Assembly: GCA_028023455.1 (NCBI GenBank)
Contig: JAQFVV010000183.1
Coordinates: forward strand, 1,674,001-1,738,000
DNA from: Epiperipatus broadwayi
Taxonomy: Eukaryota > Onychophora > Udeonychophora > Euonychophora > Peripatidae
DNA length: 64,000 nucleotides
Direction of reading: 5' to 3'
Shown here: one piece after another, positions 14,050 through 25,665 of the stretch
Layout: every line of letters starts with the position of its first letter
Numbering within the stretch: position 1 is the first letter of the stretch
Position numbers and translations under genes: made by a program
Notes under the pieces: generated by a model
Told to the model about the DNA's origin: nothing
Databases searched by the model: none
Seen by the model: only the letters and a program-made list of their open reading frames with translations

Positions 14050-15200
14050 TAAAGAAGCCACCACACTAGCATAACCTATTGAATCATTTTTTTATCTTTT
14101 GGGGTTATTAATTTGTAAAAGTTATGAATAAAGTATATAATTTTTTTAATACTTTTGGTACTTTTATATACAAATAATTTATTTTCTAGTCATTGTATAA
14201 ACCTTTATTATATAATAAAACTTTTTTACATCACTAATATGTGGTTATTACTAAAGTAATTCATAGAAACCAGTTAACACCTAGACAATCCCAATATCAC
14301 TAACAATCAAAAAATCTCAATCTGTTGTCAAGGCAACCTTTTAACAATAATGGTGGAATCTCACCTTTTTTATGGTCCAATATATGATTATATATTTTGG
14401 ATTTGTTTATGTATACATTTACTTATTGTTGCAAGCATTATATTAGTATTTCAACTAGATCATAGCCATCTTCAGGGTAGTTGAAGATCATTCAAGAATG
14501 TTATAAAGATTCTCAAAAATCAAAAATGGCTTATTGTAATTAAAAGATGTCTTTAATACTTCAATTTAATTTTTTTAGATATGGGGAAGAAAGTGGGAGA
14601 GAATGATAAGTAAAAAAACAGGTTTGAATTTTTAAATATATTTAAATCAATGTGTCTTATATAAATTATTCAAATAGATTCTACTATTTGTCCAATAAAA
14701 ACCTAACAGTGGTTCAGATACAGAAGAGTGATGTGAGGAAAAATAAACTGAAATTGGAATTAATAGTCTTTTTTAAATATAGTCTATTACTTTTTTTTAC
14801 AAAAGAAAGGCACTTACTTGAAATATCCTGTTTAATTTTTAAGTTTTTGATGGCTTATCTGTGTTTTTTATAATAAAAGTCATATCTAGACAGAATTTTG
14901 ATGCTGATAAAATCTATTTTATAGCCAGTAAGTAAAATGTGGAAGTTGGATGTTGAAGATATTGAAAGTTATTAGTCCATATGGATATTTTTTAGAATCA
15001 GTGTGGTGCCTATTTTTTTTCATACAATCTCTTTGGGCCTCAAGAGGGATAGTTAGGATTACTTGGATCTGCTGGAATTAACTGGAGTAAATAAAATGGG
15101 AAAAAATAAATAATATTTATTGACATTTGAAAATTTAACATTATATTTTTAAGAAATTCTTTTTTTTAAAAAAGCTTTTAATCATATTGTTATGCATATT
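14050..15200. other. A+T-rich stretch, nothing recognised
   Basis: Short frames (for example 14652-14873) have low-complexity composition and no motif. No gene supported. Confidence 0.45.
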
Positions 15201-15739
15201 ACATCTTCTGATTTATAAAACAGGGCCTGTTAACTATAAAATGAATCTATGATTACAAACAACATAAAGAAGAATGGAAGGATTGGTATTGAGAATATCT
15301 AAAAGGAATTAAAAAATGAATATTTGATACTAAACTGATATTATTCACGTAATTGTAAAAATTAAAAAAAGTAAGTGGAGATGACTGAGCCTATAATAAA
15401 AAGAGATGCCATTTAGCAAATTCTAATTATAAATCAAACATGTTCTCCTGTTAAATGTTATAATATTTTCTTAAGTATTACAGTTAGTGCAGAAAAGCAG
15501 GTTAGAAAATTCTTTAGAATTAATTATATAAGAATAAACTCTTGTCTGAATATCTAGGACTGAATTCTTCATTGAAAAAATTTACTCTGAAATGGGAAGG
15601 TGAAATAAAAAAAAATTACCAGAGCATGGAAATGGAACATGGAAAAAGAGGGCTTACATTTTTTGGAGAACTATTGGAATAGTTTAGCAAAGCGGTAAAA
15701 TTTTTTTAATTAAAAAGAATTTATATGAGTGTATATTAA

Positions 15740-16735
15740 TATTTTTATTAGTCATTCATTAGACTAGATATTAACTAACAATAAATAATATTTCTGTTGT
15801 GTAATTTTCACTATAGTACTATCACTCTCAAGCAAAGTAGGGGATAGTTTCTATCCACTTTTAATAACTTGTGGAGGGATGTAATTATAAACACATTACC
15901 AAAGGCATATGAAAAAGATGTATGGTTCCCAAGAAGCATATTTTGAGCTGCACCAGCCCTCATCAATTGGCCCAGACCACAAGCACTTACACATAAGTTT
16001 ATCATTGTTCAGTATATATAGATAGAAAATCACCACAGTTTAATTAATAAGTTTGAACTCACTGTCCTTATAACTTTGACACTAATTACATTATGGCAGT
16101 ATATTAATAATATTTATTCATCAGTTGACCCAGACCACAATTTCTTGCACATATGTTTATCGGTTGTTCAGTATATATAGTTAGCAAATTACCACAGTTT
16201 AATTGATAAGTGCCCCACTTGCTGCCCTTACAACTTTAACACAAAACACTTTATGGAAATATATTAATATTGTTTATTACTCATTCATTAAACTAGAGTT
16301 TATCCAATAATGAATAATATTTCTGTAGTGTAATTTTCACTACATCCTCACCCAAGGTAAGAGCTAATTTCTATCTGCTTTTAACAGCTTGCGGAGAGAT
16401 GTAATTATAAAAATGTGATCAAAGCCATATGAAAAAGATATATAATCTCCAAAACACATTTCATGCTGAACCAGCACTCATCAGTTGGCCCAGAGCCAAT
16501 TTCTTACATATATGTTTATCATTGTTCAGTATATATAAATAGAAAATAATTGATGTCTTAAACTGGCTGCTCTAACAACTTTGAAACAAATCACTCAGTA
16601 GAAGTATATTAACTTTTATTAGTCATTCATTGGACTAGAGATTATCCAGTGATAAATAATATTTCTGATGTATAATTTTTACTACACCATTCTCACACAA
16701 GATACATTTATCTTCTGATTCATAAAACAGGCTTG
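15740..16735 (-). mobile_element. Family alpha repeat, minus-strand tandem array
   Basis: Three head-to-tail units, the first boundary shortened, sharing landmarks such as CATTCATTA, AATATTTCTGTAGTG, GTGGAGGGATGTAATTATAA and TCATTGTTCAGTATATAT. Two complete boundaries are about 342 bp apart. Each unit holds the complement of a hammerhead core: 15960-15966, 16118-16124 and 16488-16494. The 16488 site keeps CUGAUGA, stem II and GAAA but has lost the cleavage triplet. The others are more decayed. The opposite-strand array follows immediately. Confidence 0.8.
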
Positions 16736-16884
16736 TTAACTATAAAATGATTAATAAAAATTATTAATACCCTTCCATAAAGTGATTTGTATCAAATTTG
16801 TAAGGGCAATGAGTTTGACATTTATCAATTAAACTGTAATAGTTTTCTATTTATATATACTGAACAATGCTAAACATATATGTG

Positions 16885-16950
16885 AGAGATTGTGGTCTGG
16901 ACCAACTGATAAGCCCTAGTTCAGCATGAAATGTGCATCTTGGCGATGAT
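16885..16950 (+). ncRNA. Hammerhead ribozyme, family alpha, decayed
   Basis: Core CUGAUAA at 16906-16912 (one change at the invariant G8), damaged stem II, then GAAA and an AUC triplet followed by UUGG that can pair with the upstream CCAA. The G8 change should prevent catalysis. Confidence 0.5.
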
Positions 16951-17247
16951 ACATCTTTTTCATGTCTTTGGTCAGATGTTTATAGTTACATCCCTCCACA
17001 AGATGCTAAAAGCAGATAGAAACTAATCCCTACGTTGTGTTAGAGTGGTGTAGTGAAAATTACACTACAGAAATATTATTCATTATTGGATAATCTTTAG
17101 TTTAATGAATGATTAACAAAAATTATTATTTTATTTCCATAAAGTGATTTGTGCTAAAGTTGTGAGGGCAGCGAGTTTGTCACTTATCAATTAAACTGTA
17201 GCAATTTGCTATATATACACTGAACAATGATAGACATATGTGTAAGT

Positions 17248-17312
17248 GATTGTGATCTGGGCCAACTGATGAGTGCTGATTCAGTATGAAATGCACATCT
17301 CGGTGATCATAA
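17248..17312 (+). ncRNA. Type I hammerhead ribozyme, family alpha, near-intact
   Basis: CUGAUGA at 17266-17272. Stem II is GUGCUG paired with CAGUAU (two G-U pairs) around the loop AUU. GAAA is at 17288-17291. Stem III is AU/AU with loop GCAC, followed by C17 at 17299, giving the cleavage triplet AUC. Outer stem I is UGAUC upstream paired with GAUCA downstream, and inner stem I is CCAA with UCGG (one mismatch), with an internal loop between. All invariant core residues are present. The fold was made by hand and activity is untested. Confidence 0.7.
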
Positions 17313-17399
17313 CTTTTCCACAAGTCTTTGGTCATATGTGAAATTACACTACAGAAATATTATTCAGTGTATGTGTGAATGTGTTATAATTATATATAA

Positions 17400-18190
17400 A
17401 CTATAAAAAGAATTTTGGAATTTTATATAAAAGCAAAAATTGAACCTGCCTTATGTAACGTGTAGCAAAAGAATATTAAATTCCTTGTTTGAAGATGGAT
17501 TACTATTTGTAATATAATTGATAAGCTTTATATTGTATTTAAAAGAAGTACAACCTGCTTTTTTTTTCTAAAAAAAAAAAAAAAAGCTTTCATTACCTGC
17601 CTTTAATTAGACAACATGGCGCAGGGATTAAGTGATTCCATTTAATCATCTATTGTTATATGACAGGCATTTAATGAACACTTTATATCTGTTTTCTTTA
17701 AGTAAAAAGATTTTTTCGTCATTAACATTGCCTAAGTAGTGGGGTATTATAACCAAGCTGTGATCGGTAGCTATTTTATAAACGCAAGGACATTTATTAT
17801 CATAAATATAAAGAAAATTAGTTAATAAATTAATATAGGGATATAAACGATCAGCCGAAAATAACTGTCTGGAGTTTTACAAATATCCTGTTTCCCATCA
17901 ACTTTTTAATTAACTGATTTTTAGAAAATCTAGAAATCTAAAAAAAAAAAAAAAAGAAAACAAATTATATAAAAAATAATTAAGTAAATGATTCATTAAG
18001 TAATCACAATTACTTAGAAGATTTAGAAGTATATTTCTAATTAAGTTGACACTTGTAAATTTTTGCTAATGATTTATTTTTGCGCGTCCATTTTATAGTT
18101 ATTCTTTATTTCATTTTCACACACAAAAAAAAAAACTGCATTTACAGATTTAGAGATAAAGAAGATTGCGTACAAAACATATTTACAGTA
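17400..18190. other. A+T-rich stretch, nothing recognised
   Basis: Homopolymer A and T runs near 17565, 17940 and 18125. No gene signal. Confidence 0.5.
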
Positions 18191-18199
18191 TATCAATAT

Positions 18200-18705
18200 T
18201 TTTTATTAGTCATTCATTAGATTACAGCGTATCCATTTAATGAATATTTCTGTAGCGTAATTTTCACCACCACCACTCTCACGCAAAGTAGGGGATGGTT
18301 TCTACCCGCTTTTTGTAAGGGGGGGGGGGGTATAATTATTAACATATACCAAAAACTTGAAAAAATGTATGATCCTCGAGTGGCACATTTCATGCTGAAC
18401 TAGCACTCATTAGTTGTCAGAAGTCACATTTTCTTACATGTTTTTATCATTCATTGTTCAGCATATATCAATTAAACTGTAATAATTCTCTCTATATATA
18501 TATTAAATAATGATAAAGATAAGAGAATGTGACCCCCAACTAATGAATGCTGGTTCTTGGGGATCATTCGTCTTTTCATGTCTTTCGTCATATTGTTATG
18601 ATTACCGCCTCCACAAGGTGTTAAAAGCGGATAGAAATCAATCATTCCCTTGCATGAGGGTAGTGTATTGAAAATTACACTAACAGAAATATTATTCATT
18701 AAACA
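18200..18705. mobile_element. Family alpha head-to-head inverted pair
   Basis: Minus-strand unit 18200-18465 and plus-strand unit 18466-18705 meet directly. The minus copy retains the complement of stem II and GAAA (near 18385-18405) with CUAAUGA as core. The plus copy has CUAAUGA and half of stem II but has lost GAAA. A G12 run (near 18320) sits in the minus copy. Both ribozymes are dead by inspection. Confidence 0.8.
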
Positions 18706-18719
18706 TATATATATGAATG

Positions 18720-19454
18720 TGTTTGTTTAATAAATTTTAAGTAAAAAGTTTTAATTTCAGTAGTAATTTCCATTTTGATTGAATATTTTATTTGTTTAAG
18801 AGAATTAAATAATTCAGACATTGGATTATTTCTTTAATATCTTCTCTTGAATATTAGAATTTTTTCTATTAATAACATCTATTTATTCAAATTTGCATTG
18901 AGTTGGGCTATTTTGAAGAACTACTTTTAAAAAATGATAAGCTAACAATTGAATAAAATCTTTCTAAAAATCAAATAAAAAATAGGTACCCATCTTTAAA
19001 AAGTAGTTTTAAATGTAAATTCATAATCTTTACTAGATGAGATTTTCTAATATTTGCTTTATTAAAAATTTTGAAGATTTTATAAAATGTATTAAAATAT
19101 GTATACATTTTAAATGAAAAAAATAAACGTCATCAATGACTTTTCTCTGCTATCCACATTTCCACACTTTAATGATGTTAATGATAGCACATTTTATCAG
19201 TGCCTTGTTTACTATGAAGAGAAGAAATAGCTATAAAAGATTGATTTTGCATTAAGTATTTATTTTTTTTCAATAGTTTGAATAAACCTGTTTATTAGCA
19301 TATAGCAGGGTATATGCCACTGATTGTTATTAAAGCTAACATTACTATAACTACTAGAACAAAAAATATATGGAAACAATAGTGTCATCATTTATAACAT
19401 GGGTATTAAACACTAAACCTCATATGATCACCATTTTTTATGCTTGTTCAAGCT
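18720..19454. other. A+T-rich stretch, nothing recognised
   Basis: No coding or RNA signal seen. Confidence 0.5.
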
Positions 19455-19835
19455 GTTAAAACAGGCAACCAAAGATACCAAAATGTATGGGTACTGAACT
19501 AAATTCAGATCTATATGACTATATAAGATAATGAGCTTGGATTGAAAATATTATGATTTCAATTTTAGAATCATAGTTTTGTAGCTAAGTAGGGATAAAA
19601 GGTGGCTTCTGGAGTGTTGCATTAGACCTTAAGATGCTCTCAGATCCAAGGCTCCTCAATGATGAAAGCCACAAGCTAGAAACTAATCTGGGGCTATTAG
19701 ATGACTAGGCCCAAGATAGGGATTTTATACAAAAACCTTTTTGCATCCATTGATTACTCTGGCTTGCACTGAGTGGCACTACTGTATGGAGAGTTTTGCC
19801 TACTTTAACATGTATATTATTTATTTTATTATTTT
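19455..19835 (+). mobile_element. Family gamma repeat with hammerhead
   Basis: Shares landmarks with copies at 22.4, 55.0, 55.35, 61.34 and 61.65 kb: AGATCTATRTGACTATA, GGTGGC near the middle, TTTGCATCCATTGATTACTC, and GGCACTACTGTATGGAGAG at the 3' end. The last motif also stands alone near 45599-45620. The element carries one ribozyme-like site and no coding frame. Confidence 0.75.
19640..19704 (+). ncRNA. Type I hammerhead ribozyme, family gamma, one core change
   Basis: Core at 19659-19665 reads AUGAUGA (C3 changed to A). Stem II is AGC/GCU with loop CACAA. GAAAC is at 19679-19683, then loop UA, then AUC with C17 at 19688. Inner stem I CCUCA pairs with UGGGG, and outer stem I AUCCAA pairs with UUAGAU (one mismatch). 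The family consensus restores every invariant base. Confidence 0.65.
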
Positions 19836-20079
19836 ATGTTATTCTATAACTTTTACTTTCCATTTAAACATATTTAGATACTGATTTATTTATCAATTTT
19901 AAGTAATCAATTGGCTATTAACATCAATCTGATATGGCAATCTGGGTCAGGAAAAAACTTTACATTTTTTTAGAGTTCAAATCAAACCTAAAAAATTTTT
20001 ACTTGGATATCTCAATTCAGTTAACCATCAAAACATTGGTTAATAAATAAGTAATTGAACAGTTTTGCAAGAAAGTGTT

Positions 20080-20895
20080 TTGTGGATTAAATTGGGAAGC
20101 TAAGGAAATAAAAGTAAATGGAGATTACTAGATTTTACAGATATTTCTGCAAATAATGCTTTAAAGTTTTATAAAATGTTGCAAAAGTTATCAGATGAAA
20201 GTAAAAAAGTATGATTAAAAAAAGACTATTGTAAAGTTCAATGGGTTTTCTCTAAATAAAAAAATAAAGATTGATAATGATGGGTTAGAAGAAGTTAACA
20301 ACTATAAATCTCTTGGTCAGATTATTACTATAGATGAAAACATAATGGATAAAATTAATCAGAGAATTGAACTTGGTTGGGGTGCTTTTGGTAGAAATAA
20401 TTTAATATTAAAAGTAAATATGCCAATGTGTTTAAAATGGAAATTTTTTAATAAATGTGTATTACCAGTTCTTACTTATGGATCTGAGACTTGGACACTT
20501 AACAAAAGAGCAATAGAGAGACTTCAGGCCACTCAAGAGTGTATGGAGAGATATAAGTTAGAAATAACAAGGAGAAATTGAAAATGAAATACATGGGTAA
20601 GATAACAAACAGGTGTTACTGATATCATTGAAAAAATTAGGAGAATGGAATTGGGCTATATATATATATATATATTACTAAAAGTGATGATAATATATGG
20701 ACAGGTGAAATTTTAAATTGCATTCCAGGAGATTGTATAAGACCTAGAATGAGACCATAGGTGAGATGGATGAAATAAGAAAGTGTACTGGGTGATGTGG
20801 AGAAGAGAGGCTAGAGATCAGAAAAAATGGATTGAACTGGGAGAGATATTCATTCTGTAATGAGTCAATAAGGCTTAAAATGATGATGATGGTCA
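20080..20895 (+). pseudogene. RTE-type non-LTR retrotransposon, RT C-terminal relic
   Basis: Translated pieces follow the usual order of an RTE reverse transcriptase end. Decayed FTD (for FADD) at about 20115 is followed by an open stretch 20345-20581 with INQRIELGWGAFGRNN, a cysteine-containing FFNKCVLPVLTYGSETW motif and a LQATQ..MERY segment. After frameshifts near 20580 and 20650 come DDNIWTGEILN and RPRMRP. The element ends in a short TGATGATGG tail near 20880-20892. RTE elements encode an APE endonuclease and RT, and the endonuclease is absent here because of 5' truncation. Several stops mark it as dead. Three tails and two more relics of the same family lie in the window. Confidence 0.85.
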
Positions 20896-20899
20896 TGAG

Positions 20900-21655
20900 A
20901 CAAAAGTAAGAAAGAAAATTGTTGAATTACTACTATATTACATTTGGTTATTGTAGTCAATTAATCCATTTTCATTTTTTTATTAGAGTACTGTTATAAA
21001 GACTATAACATCATAGATTAAAGACAGTTTTGTCTTTTTTCTTTTATTAAATAGATATTTGATTTGGTCATAGCAACTATCTAAAAAAAATTATGTTCTT
21101 ATTTGAAAAACTTTTAAAAGCATAAAAAAGTTTCCAAACTTCATTCTAAATTTGAGGTCTAGGTTATAATCATGATAGTTTTATTAACTAACTAACAGAT
21201 CTATCACTATTATTTACTTTTTACTATATGCTTGCCTTAATACTATGTCTAATGCTGTTATCTGTTACAGCATGTTCCTGTGCAATCATTATGATTTCTT
21301 ACTATTACTTCTAGACACATACTATTTTTGAATCCTCCATTGGATCTGCATCTTAAAGTTTCTTACAAGGGACATGCTTTGTTTAGCTTCCAGCCACTGT
21401 GACTATTCTGATTTATCATACCTGCAACTTTAAAAAAGGGTGTTTTCAAAATGATTTTAACAATATTTTTAGAAGTAGGTTTTAAGTATTCTTAGAATTC
21501 TGAGTATGAGGTCATAATTAAACTTTTTTGTGTGCAATTATGTTAACTGTCTTTAGTACCGTAAATTAAATTTTTTCTTTCTATTAGTGTGACTTTTTCT
21601 ATGTCACACCTTTTAGCTGGTGTGTATATAGAATGTGTCAAAAATGTAGCCATAT
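20900..21655. other. A+T-rich stretch, nothing recognised
   Basis: No coding or RNA signal seen. Confidence 0.5.
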
Positions 21656-21659
21656 TTAA

Positions 21660-21990
21660 AGGCAAAAAACTATATTAAAATTGTGATATTCAATATATAT
21701 CCATAGAAAGATGAATACTAGTCACATTTTACTTCTGAAATTTCAAGAAATGATCAATATGGTAACCATCAATGTCCAGACACTTTTGATTATTGCAAAT
21801 TAGTGTTTTAGCCATGTTGACCAATACTCAATATATACCAATAGTAAAAGATGAGTCATATTTGATTTCCACAATTACAAGATGTATACAAAGTAATTAT
21901 TGTCAGAGTCCAGCCACTTCTGATTATCATGAATTGCTGCTTGAGCAATATTGACCAAAGTGTCCACATGTATCACTGTGCATTTCATTT
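21660..21990. repeat. Imperfect tandem duplication, about 165 bp
   Basis: Two diverged head-to-tail copies. Shared landmarks are CAATATATA.CCAATAG/CCATAGAAAGATGA, GTCCAG.CACTT.TGATTAT and A.TATTGACCAA. The source element was not recognised. Confidence 0.5.
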
Positions 21991-22129
21991 TAATTTCTTT
22001 TCAATGTACCACCAATGTAGCCAGTTTTCTAAGTTAATTATTATGAGATTTATAAATCAATTTTAGTCAATATTTACATAATTATCTTCATTTATTATTG
22101 ATTTATTATATAGTTGTTTCAATTTATAG

Positions 22130-22372
22130 TTTTTCTTTTTCACATTACTCCAGTAAACTCTCTGTTTCACATATGGTCTCTTTCTCAGTCTTGTGTGATA
22201 TGATTTAGGTTTCTTTAATTATTTATTAATTACCATCTTTTACAGCAAGATATCCAACTAACTTTATATTTCTCCACTTTTTTCACAAGTGCCAATAATG
22301 CTTATTTGTTCTTTTGTTCACATAGTTTACTTTTACACCATTTTTGTTAATCATAACATACATCTCTCTAAA
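22130..22372 (-). pseudogene. RTE-type retrotransposon 3' relic
   Basis: The plus strand reads TTTCACATATGGTCTCTTTC and later CATAACATACATCTCTCTA. These match, in order and spacing, the antisense RTE piece at 40.0-40.4 kb. Heavily decayed with no usable frame. Confidence 0.6.
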
Positions 22373-22379
22373 TAGGTAA

Positions 22380-22598
22380 AAGATGAACTGTTAGAAGATT
22401 GCAGTAGATCTAAAGATCTGGGCACAGTTCTTTGATTTTAAAGCTCTTCACTGATGAAAGCCACAAAGTATAAACTAGTCAGGGGGATATTAGATGAGTA
22501 AACACTAGATAGAGATTTCATTCACAATTTTTCTAGAATCAATTGATTACTAGGGTTTTTACTAGGTGGCACTACTGTATGGAGAATTTGCTACTTTA
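22380..22598 (+). mobile_element. Family gamma repeat, partial
   Basis: Contains the ribozyme site, CACTAGATAGAGATTTCATTC, and the 3' end motif GGCACTACTGTATGGAGAA. The 5' part found in other copies is shortened. It abuts family B retrotransposon sequence. Confidence 0.7.
22430..22500 (+). ncRNA. Hammerhead ribozyme, family gamma, one core change
   Basis: CUGAUGA at 22451-22457 and a GUC triplet at 22478-22480 are intact. GAAA is changed to UAAA (22471-22474), which removes the essential G12. Stem III AC/GU with a two-base loop is present. Confidence 0.55.
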
Positions 22599-23093
22599 TA
22601 TATTAGTAAAGAAAGTGAGAATGAATAAAGTATGGAAAATTAAAGTGTTTGATAATGAAGAGAGAGTATGTAACAGCGATCATAATTTTTATAATAAAAA
22701 TGGTAAGTAATGTGATGGAAAATAATAGTAAAAGTTGGAAGGATAGTGAAAGATGTGGACGGAGAGTGAATGATAAGAATAAGTTAGAAAAATATAAAAT
22801 AAAAGTAGAAGAAATCATGGAAGAATTTATTGGGGATGAATATAAAGACTGGTGTGATGAAGTACAAAAAGTGGCAAATAGGGTTTTAGGTGAGAATATT
22901 CAGAAGAATAAAAGCAATACAAGAGTGAGAATTGGTAAAAGTGTAAAAGAGAGAAAAATACAGAAAATATAAATGTGCTATTAAAAGCAAAGATAGTGAA
23001 AAAGATGTTAATATTAAATGGGAAAACTATTTTTAAAAAAGAAGTTGTCTAAAATAGATAATTATATAGAGAGAATGAAATTAAATTGTAAAT

Positions 23094-23536
23094 AAACATT
23101 TATTTTAGTGCTGTTTCTAATTGTAATACATTCAATCAGTCATTCAAGCTATTGTGCACTTTTACGAGTGTTAAATAATAAATGAGCACTTTCACTCCCA
23201 ACACAAGATATGGTATTTAGGAACAGCACTAAAATAAATGTTTATTTACATATGTTTAAAGTTTCATTTGTGAGTGACGTCTAGTAAATTCTAGATAATT
23301 TTGTCAACATCATTCATTCAGTTATTGTAAAAAGTGGTTTAAAGTGAGTGGTCTATCCTCACGCTTTCACTTACAGTACTTAAGATTTGCCCATATATAA
23401 GAATTTGGGTTGGATAGAATGAGTGGATTCATTTTATTCTTTCCTAAATACTATATCTTGGGTTTGGAGTGAAAATGCTCATTTATTATTTAACACTCAT
23501 AAAAATGCACAATAGCTTGAATGGCTGATTAAATGT
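23094..23536. mobile_element. Family epsilon repeat inserted in family B, 14-bp TSD
   Basis: ATTAAATTGTAAAT occurs at 23080-23093 and 23537-23550, a perfect 14-bp target-site duplication. Inside, a forward partial unit (about 23100-23225) is followed by a unit in reverse orientation (about 23226-23536), as shown by AGTGTTAAATAATAAATGAG and its complement. The same family at 42.19-42.74 kb is arranged as a direct tandem. No coding frame. The inverted, 5'-truncated layout resembles Penelope-like element copies. A hammerhead core could not be established. Confidence 0.85.
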
Positions 23537-25330
23537 ATTAAATTGTAAATTATTTGGGAATATTGATAAAAGTGGAAGAGATGGGAGTAAACAATTTTGA
23601 AAATATATTGAAAGAATGTAGGTGGATGAGGAAAAAGAGTGTATAACTCCAGGGGAGAATTAGAGATACTATTAAATAAGTATGTGATAAATATAGAAAA
23701 GATACTAGATGTGAAAAACAGAGTGATAATAAACATAAAATCATATAGTAATGGAAATGTTAGATTTACAGAAAATGAATTGAATGAGGCAGGAAAGAAA
23801 TTGAAAAATGGAAAAGCAAAAGATTTAGATGGATTGGCAGCAGAGATGGTGATGAATTTGGGAAATAGGGCGAAATTAAACCTATTATCATGATTTAATA
23901 ACATGGCACAGAAGAGAGAATTTCCAGATAACTGGAATAATAAAAAAGTTAGGCTATTATTTAAAGGAAAGGACAAAGATCATAGAAAGTTAAACAATTA
24001 TAACTTGATAGTGGAAAATGGATGGAAGAGTGAGAGAAATGCAAGTAGGTTTTAGATCAGATAGGCACATAGGAGATAGTTTACTTGTAGTCACATAACT
24101 TATAGATATGAGTAAGAATATAGATAGACACTTATATATGGTCTTTATAACTATAGAGAAGGTATATAAGAGAGTAACTAGAATAGATTATAGGTAAATT
24201 GAGTAAATTTGGGAATAAATGGTGCTTTAGAGGATTTTATTAAGAGATTTTATGAAAATAATTATTACACATATTGATTAAGAAATATAAAATCAGATAG
24301 AATTAAAAGTGGGGTGAGACTAAGGCAAGGATGTTCTACGTCATTTATTTTGTTTTTGTTATATTTGAGAGAAATGGAGAGAGCAATAGAAGGACTAGAA
24401 AGAGGAGTGAAGATGTCATTAATAGATGGCAATGGAGTGTATATATTGTAAGATCTTTTATTTTTTGATGATATCTTGTGCACAGAAAATAGGAAAGATA
24501 TGGGAGTTATGCTGAATGAGTATGCAAAGGTGGATAAAGAGATGGGGGTTAAATTTAATGAAGAAAAATTAAAAGTAATGATGATTAATGCTGAGGAAAG
24601 AGAAGAGAAATAATTTTTATTGGGGGATGTAAAGTTAAATGTGCTAAATAGGAATAACTATTTGGAAATTATTTTAAGTAATCAGAAAAAATGCTATGAT
24701 GAATGGGAGAAAAAAATGATAAATTAAGCAAAGAAAAGAAGGAAATTTATAAAGAAATTAACAGCATTTTCATATAATAAATATGATATAGCAATAATTA
24801 TATGAAAGAGAGTGGCAATGGTAGGATTAACTTATTGTAATGATGATGTGTTATATATTAGTAAAGAGGCATTAAATTACTTAGAAAAAATACAAAGAGA
24901 AGTAGGAAGACACACATGTGTGTGGGTGGCAAAGAAGGTAATTCAAGAAAAAATGAAATGGTCAAATTTTTAAATAAGAGATGCAAAAGTCAAAATAAAA
25001 ATGTTCAATGGATTGCAATATGGATTGTAAGAGAATAGCCAAAATAGTATTTGAGTTATGAATAAGGACAGGCAACAAGATGAGTGAGAAAGGTACTATG
25101 GTATGCAGACGATTTGGATAAAGTCTTTATGTCAGTTTACTTATACAAGAGGTGGGATGATTGTGTTAGGAGAGTTGTTGAGTGTTATAATGGCAAAGAA
25201 TTGAATAGAAGAATAGATACAGTAATACAATTAGGTAGTTGGAAAGATGGAGAACTAATATGGAGAGTGAAAAGAGTTTAAATATATATAGAAGTAAATA
25301 GAATATTGGATGTCAGATAATTTATGATAA

Positions 25331-25665
25331 ATAATATTTAATTTATAAAGCACAAACAGTATTTGAAATTAAACTGAGAGACTGCAAACCTCTTATGCTT
25401 ATTAGCCAATCAGGTGTTATTGTGATCAAATTGTAAATACAAGACAGAGAATTTAACAAGAAAAGGGCATCCATCCTTCTCTTTAATTGTCTTTCTAATA
25501 TCCAAGCCAGTATGAAGTACTTAGATTTGAAAGCATGAAGTAAAGAGAAGGGTGGATGCCCTTTTCTTGTTAAATTCTCTGTCTTGTATTTATGATTTGA
25601 TCGCTATTAATAACACCTGATTGGCTAATAAGTGTGAGAGGTTTGCAGTCTCTCAGTTTAATTAC
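25331..25665. mobile_element. Foldback element zeta inserted in family B, 13-bp TSD
   Basis: TAATTTATGATAA flanks it at 25318-25330 and 25666-25678. Arms of about 118 bp (25368-25485 and 25541-25663) are near-perfect inverted repeats: TTAAACTGAGAGACTGCAAA on the left and its complement on the right, with a 55-base loop. The family B copy at about 50620 shows the uninterrupted sequence (TTAATATATGATAATAG), so the insertion boundaries are supported by an empty site. Long arms suggest a MITE, but 13 bp is long for common cut-and-paste superfamilies. Confidence 0.9.

Larger units (their letters stand above)
16740..17370 (+). mobile_element. Family alpha repeat, plus-strand tandem array
   Basis: Two head-to-tail units in the orientation opposite to 15.74-16.74 kb. 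The ribozyme cores lie 360 bp apart (16906 and 17266). The last unit is cut short and jumps to the end sequence AAATTACACTACAGAAAT. The whole 15.7-17.4-kb block is therefore an inverted pair of tandem multimers, an architecture known for Penelope-like elements and retrozymes. Confidence 0.8.

Noticed and set aside
23497-23976. 159-codon minus-strand frame
   Set aside because: Antisense shadow of the family B RT region and the epsilon insertion. The plus-strand reading has the recognisable motifs.
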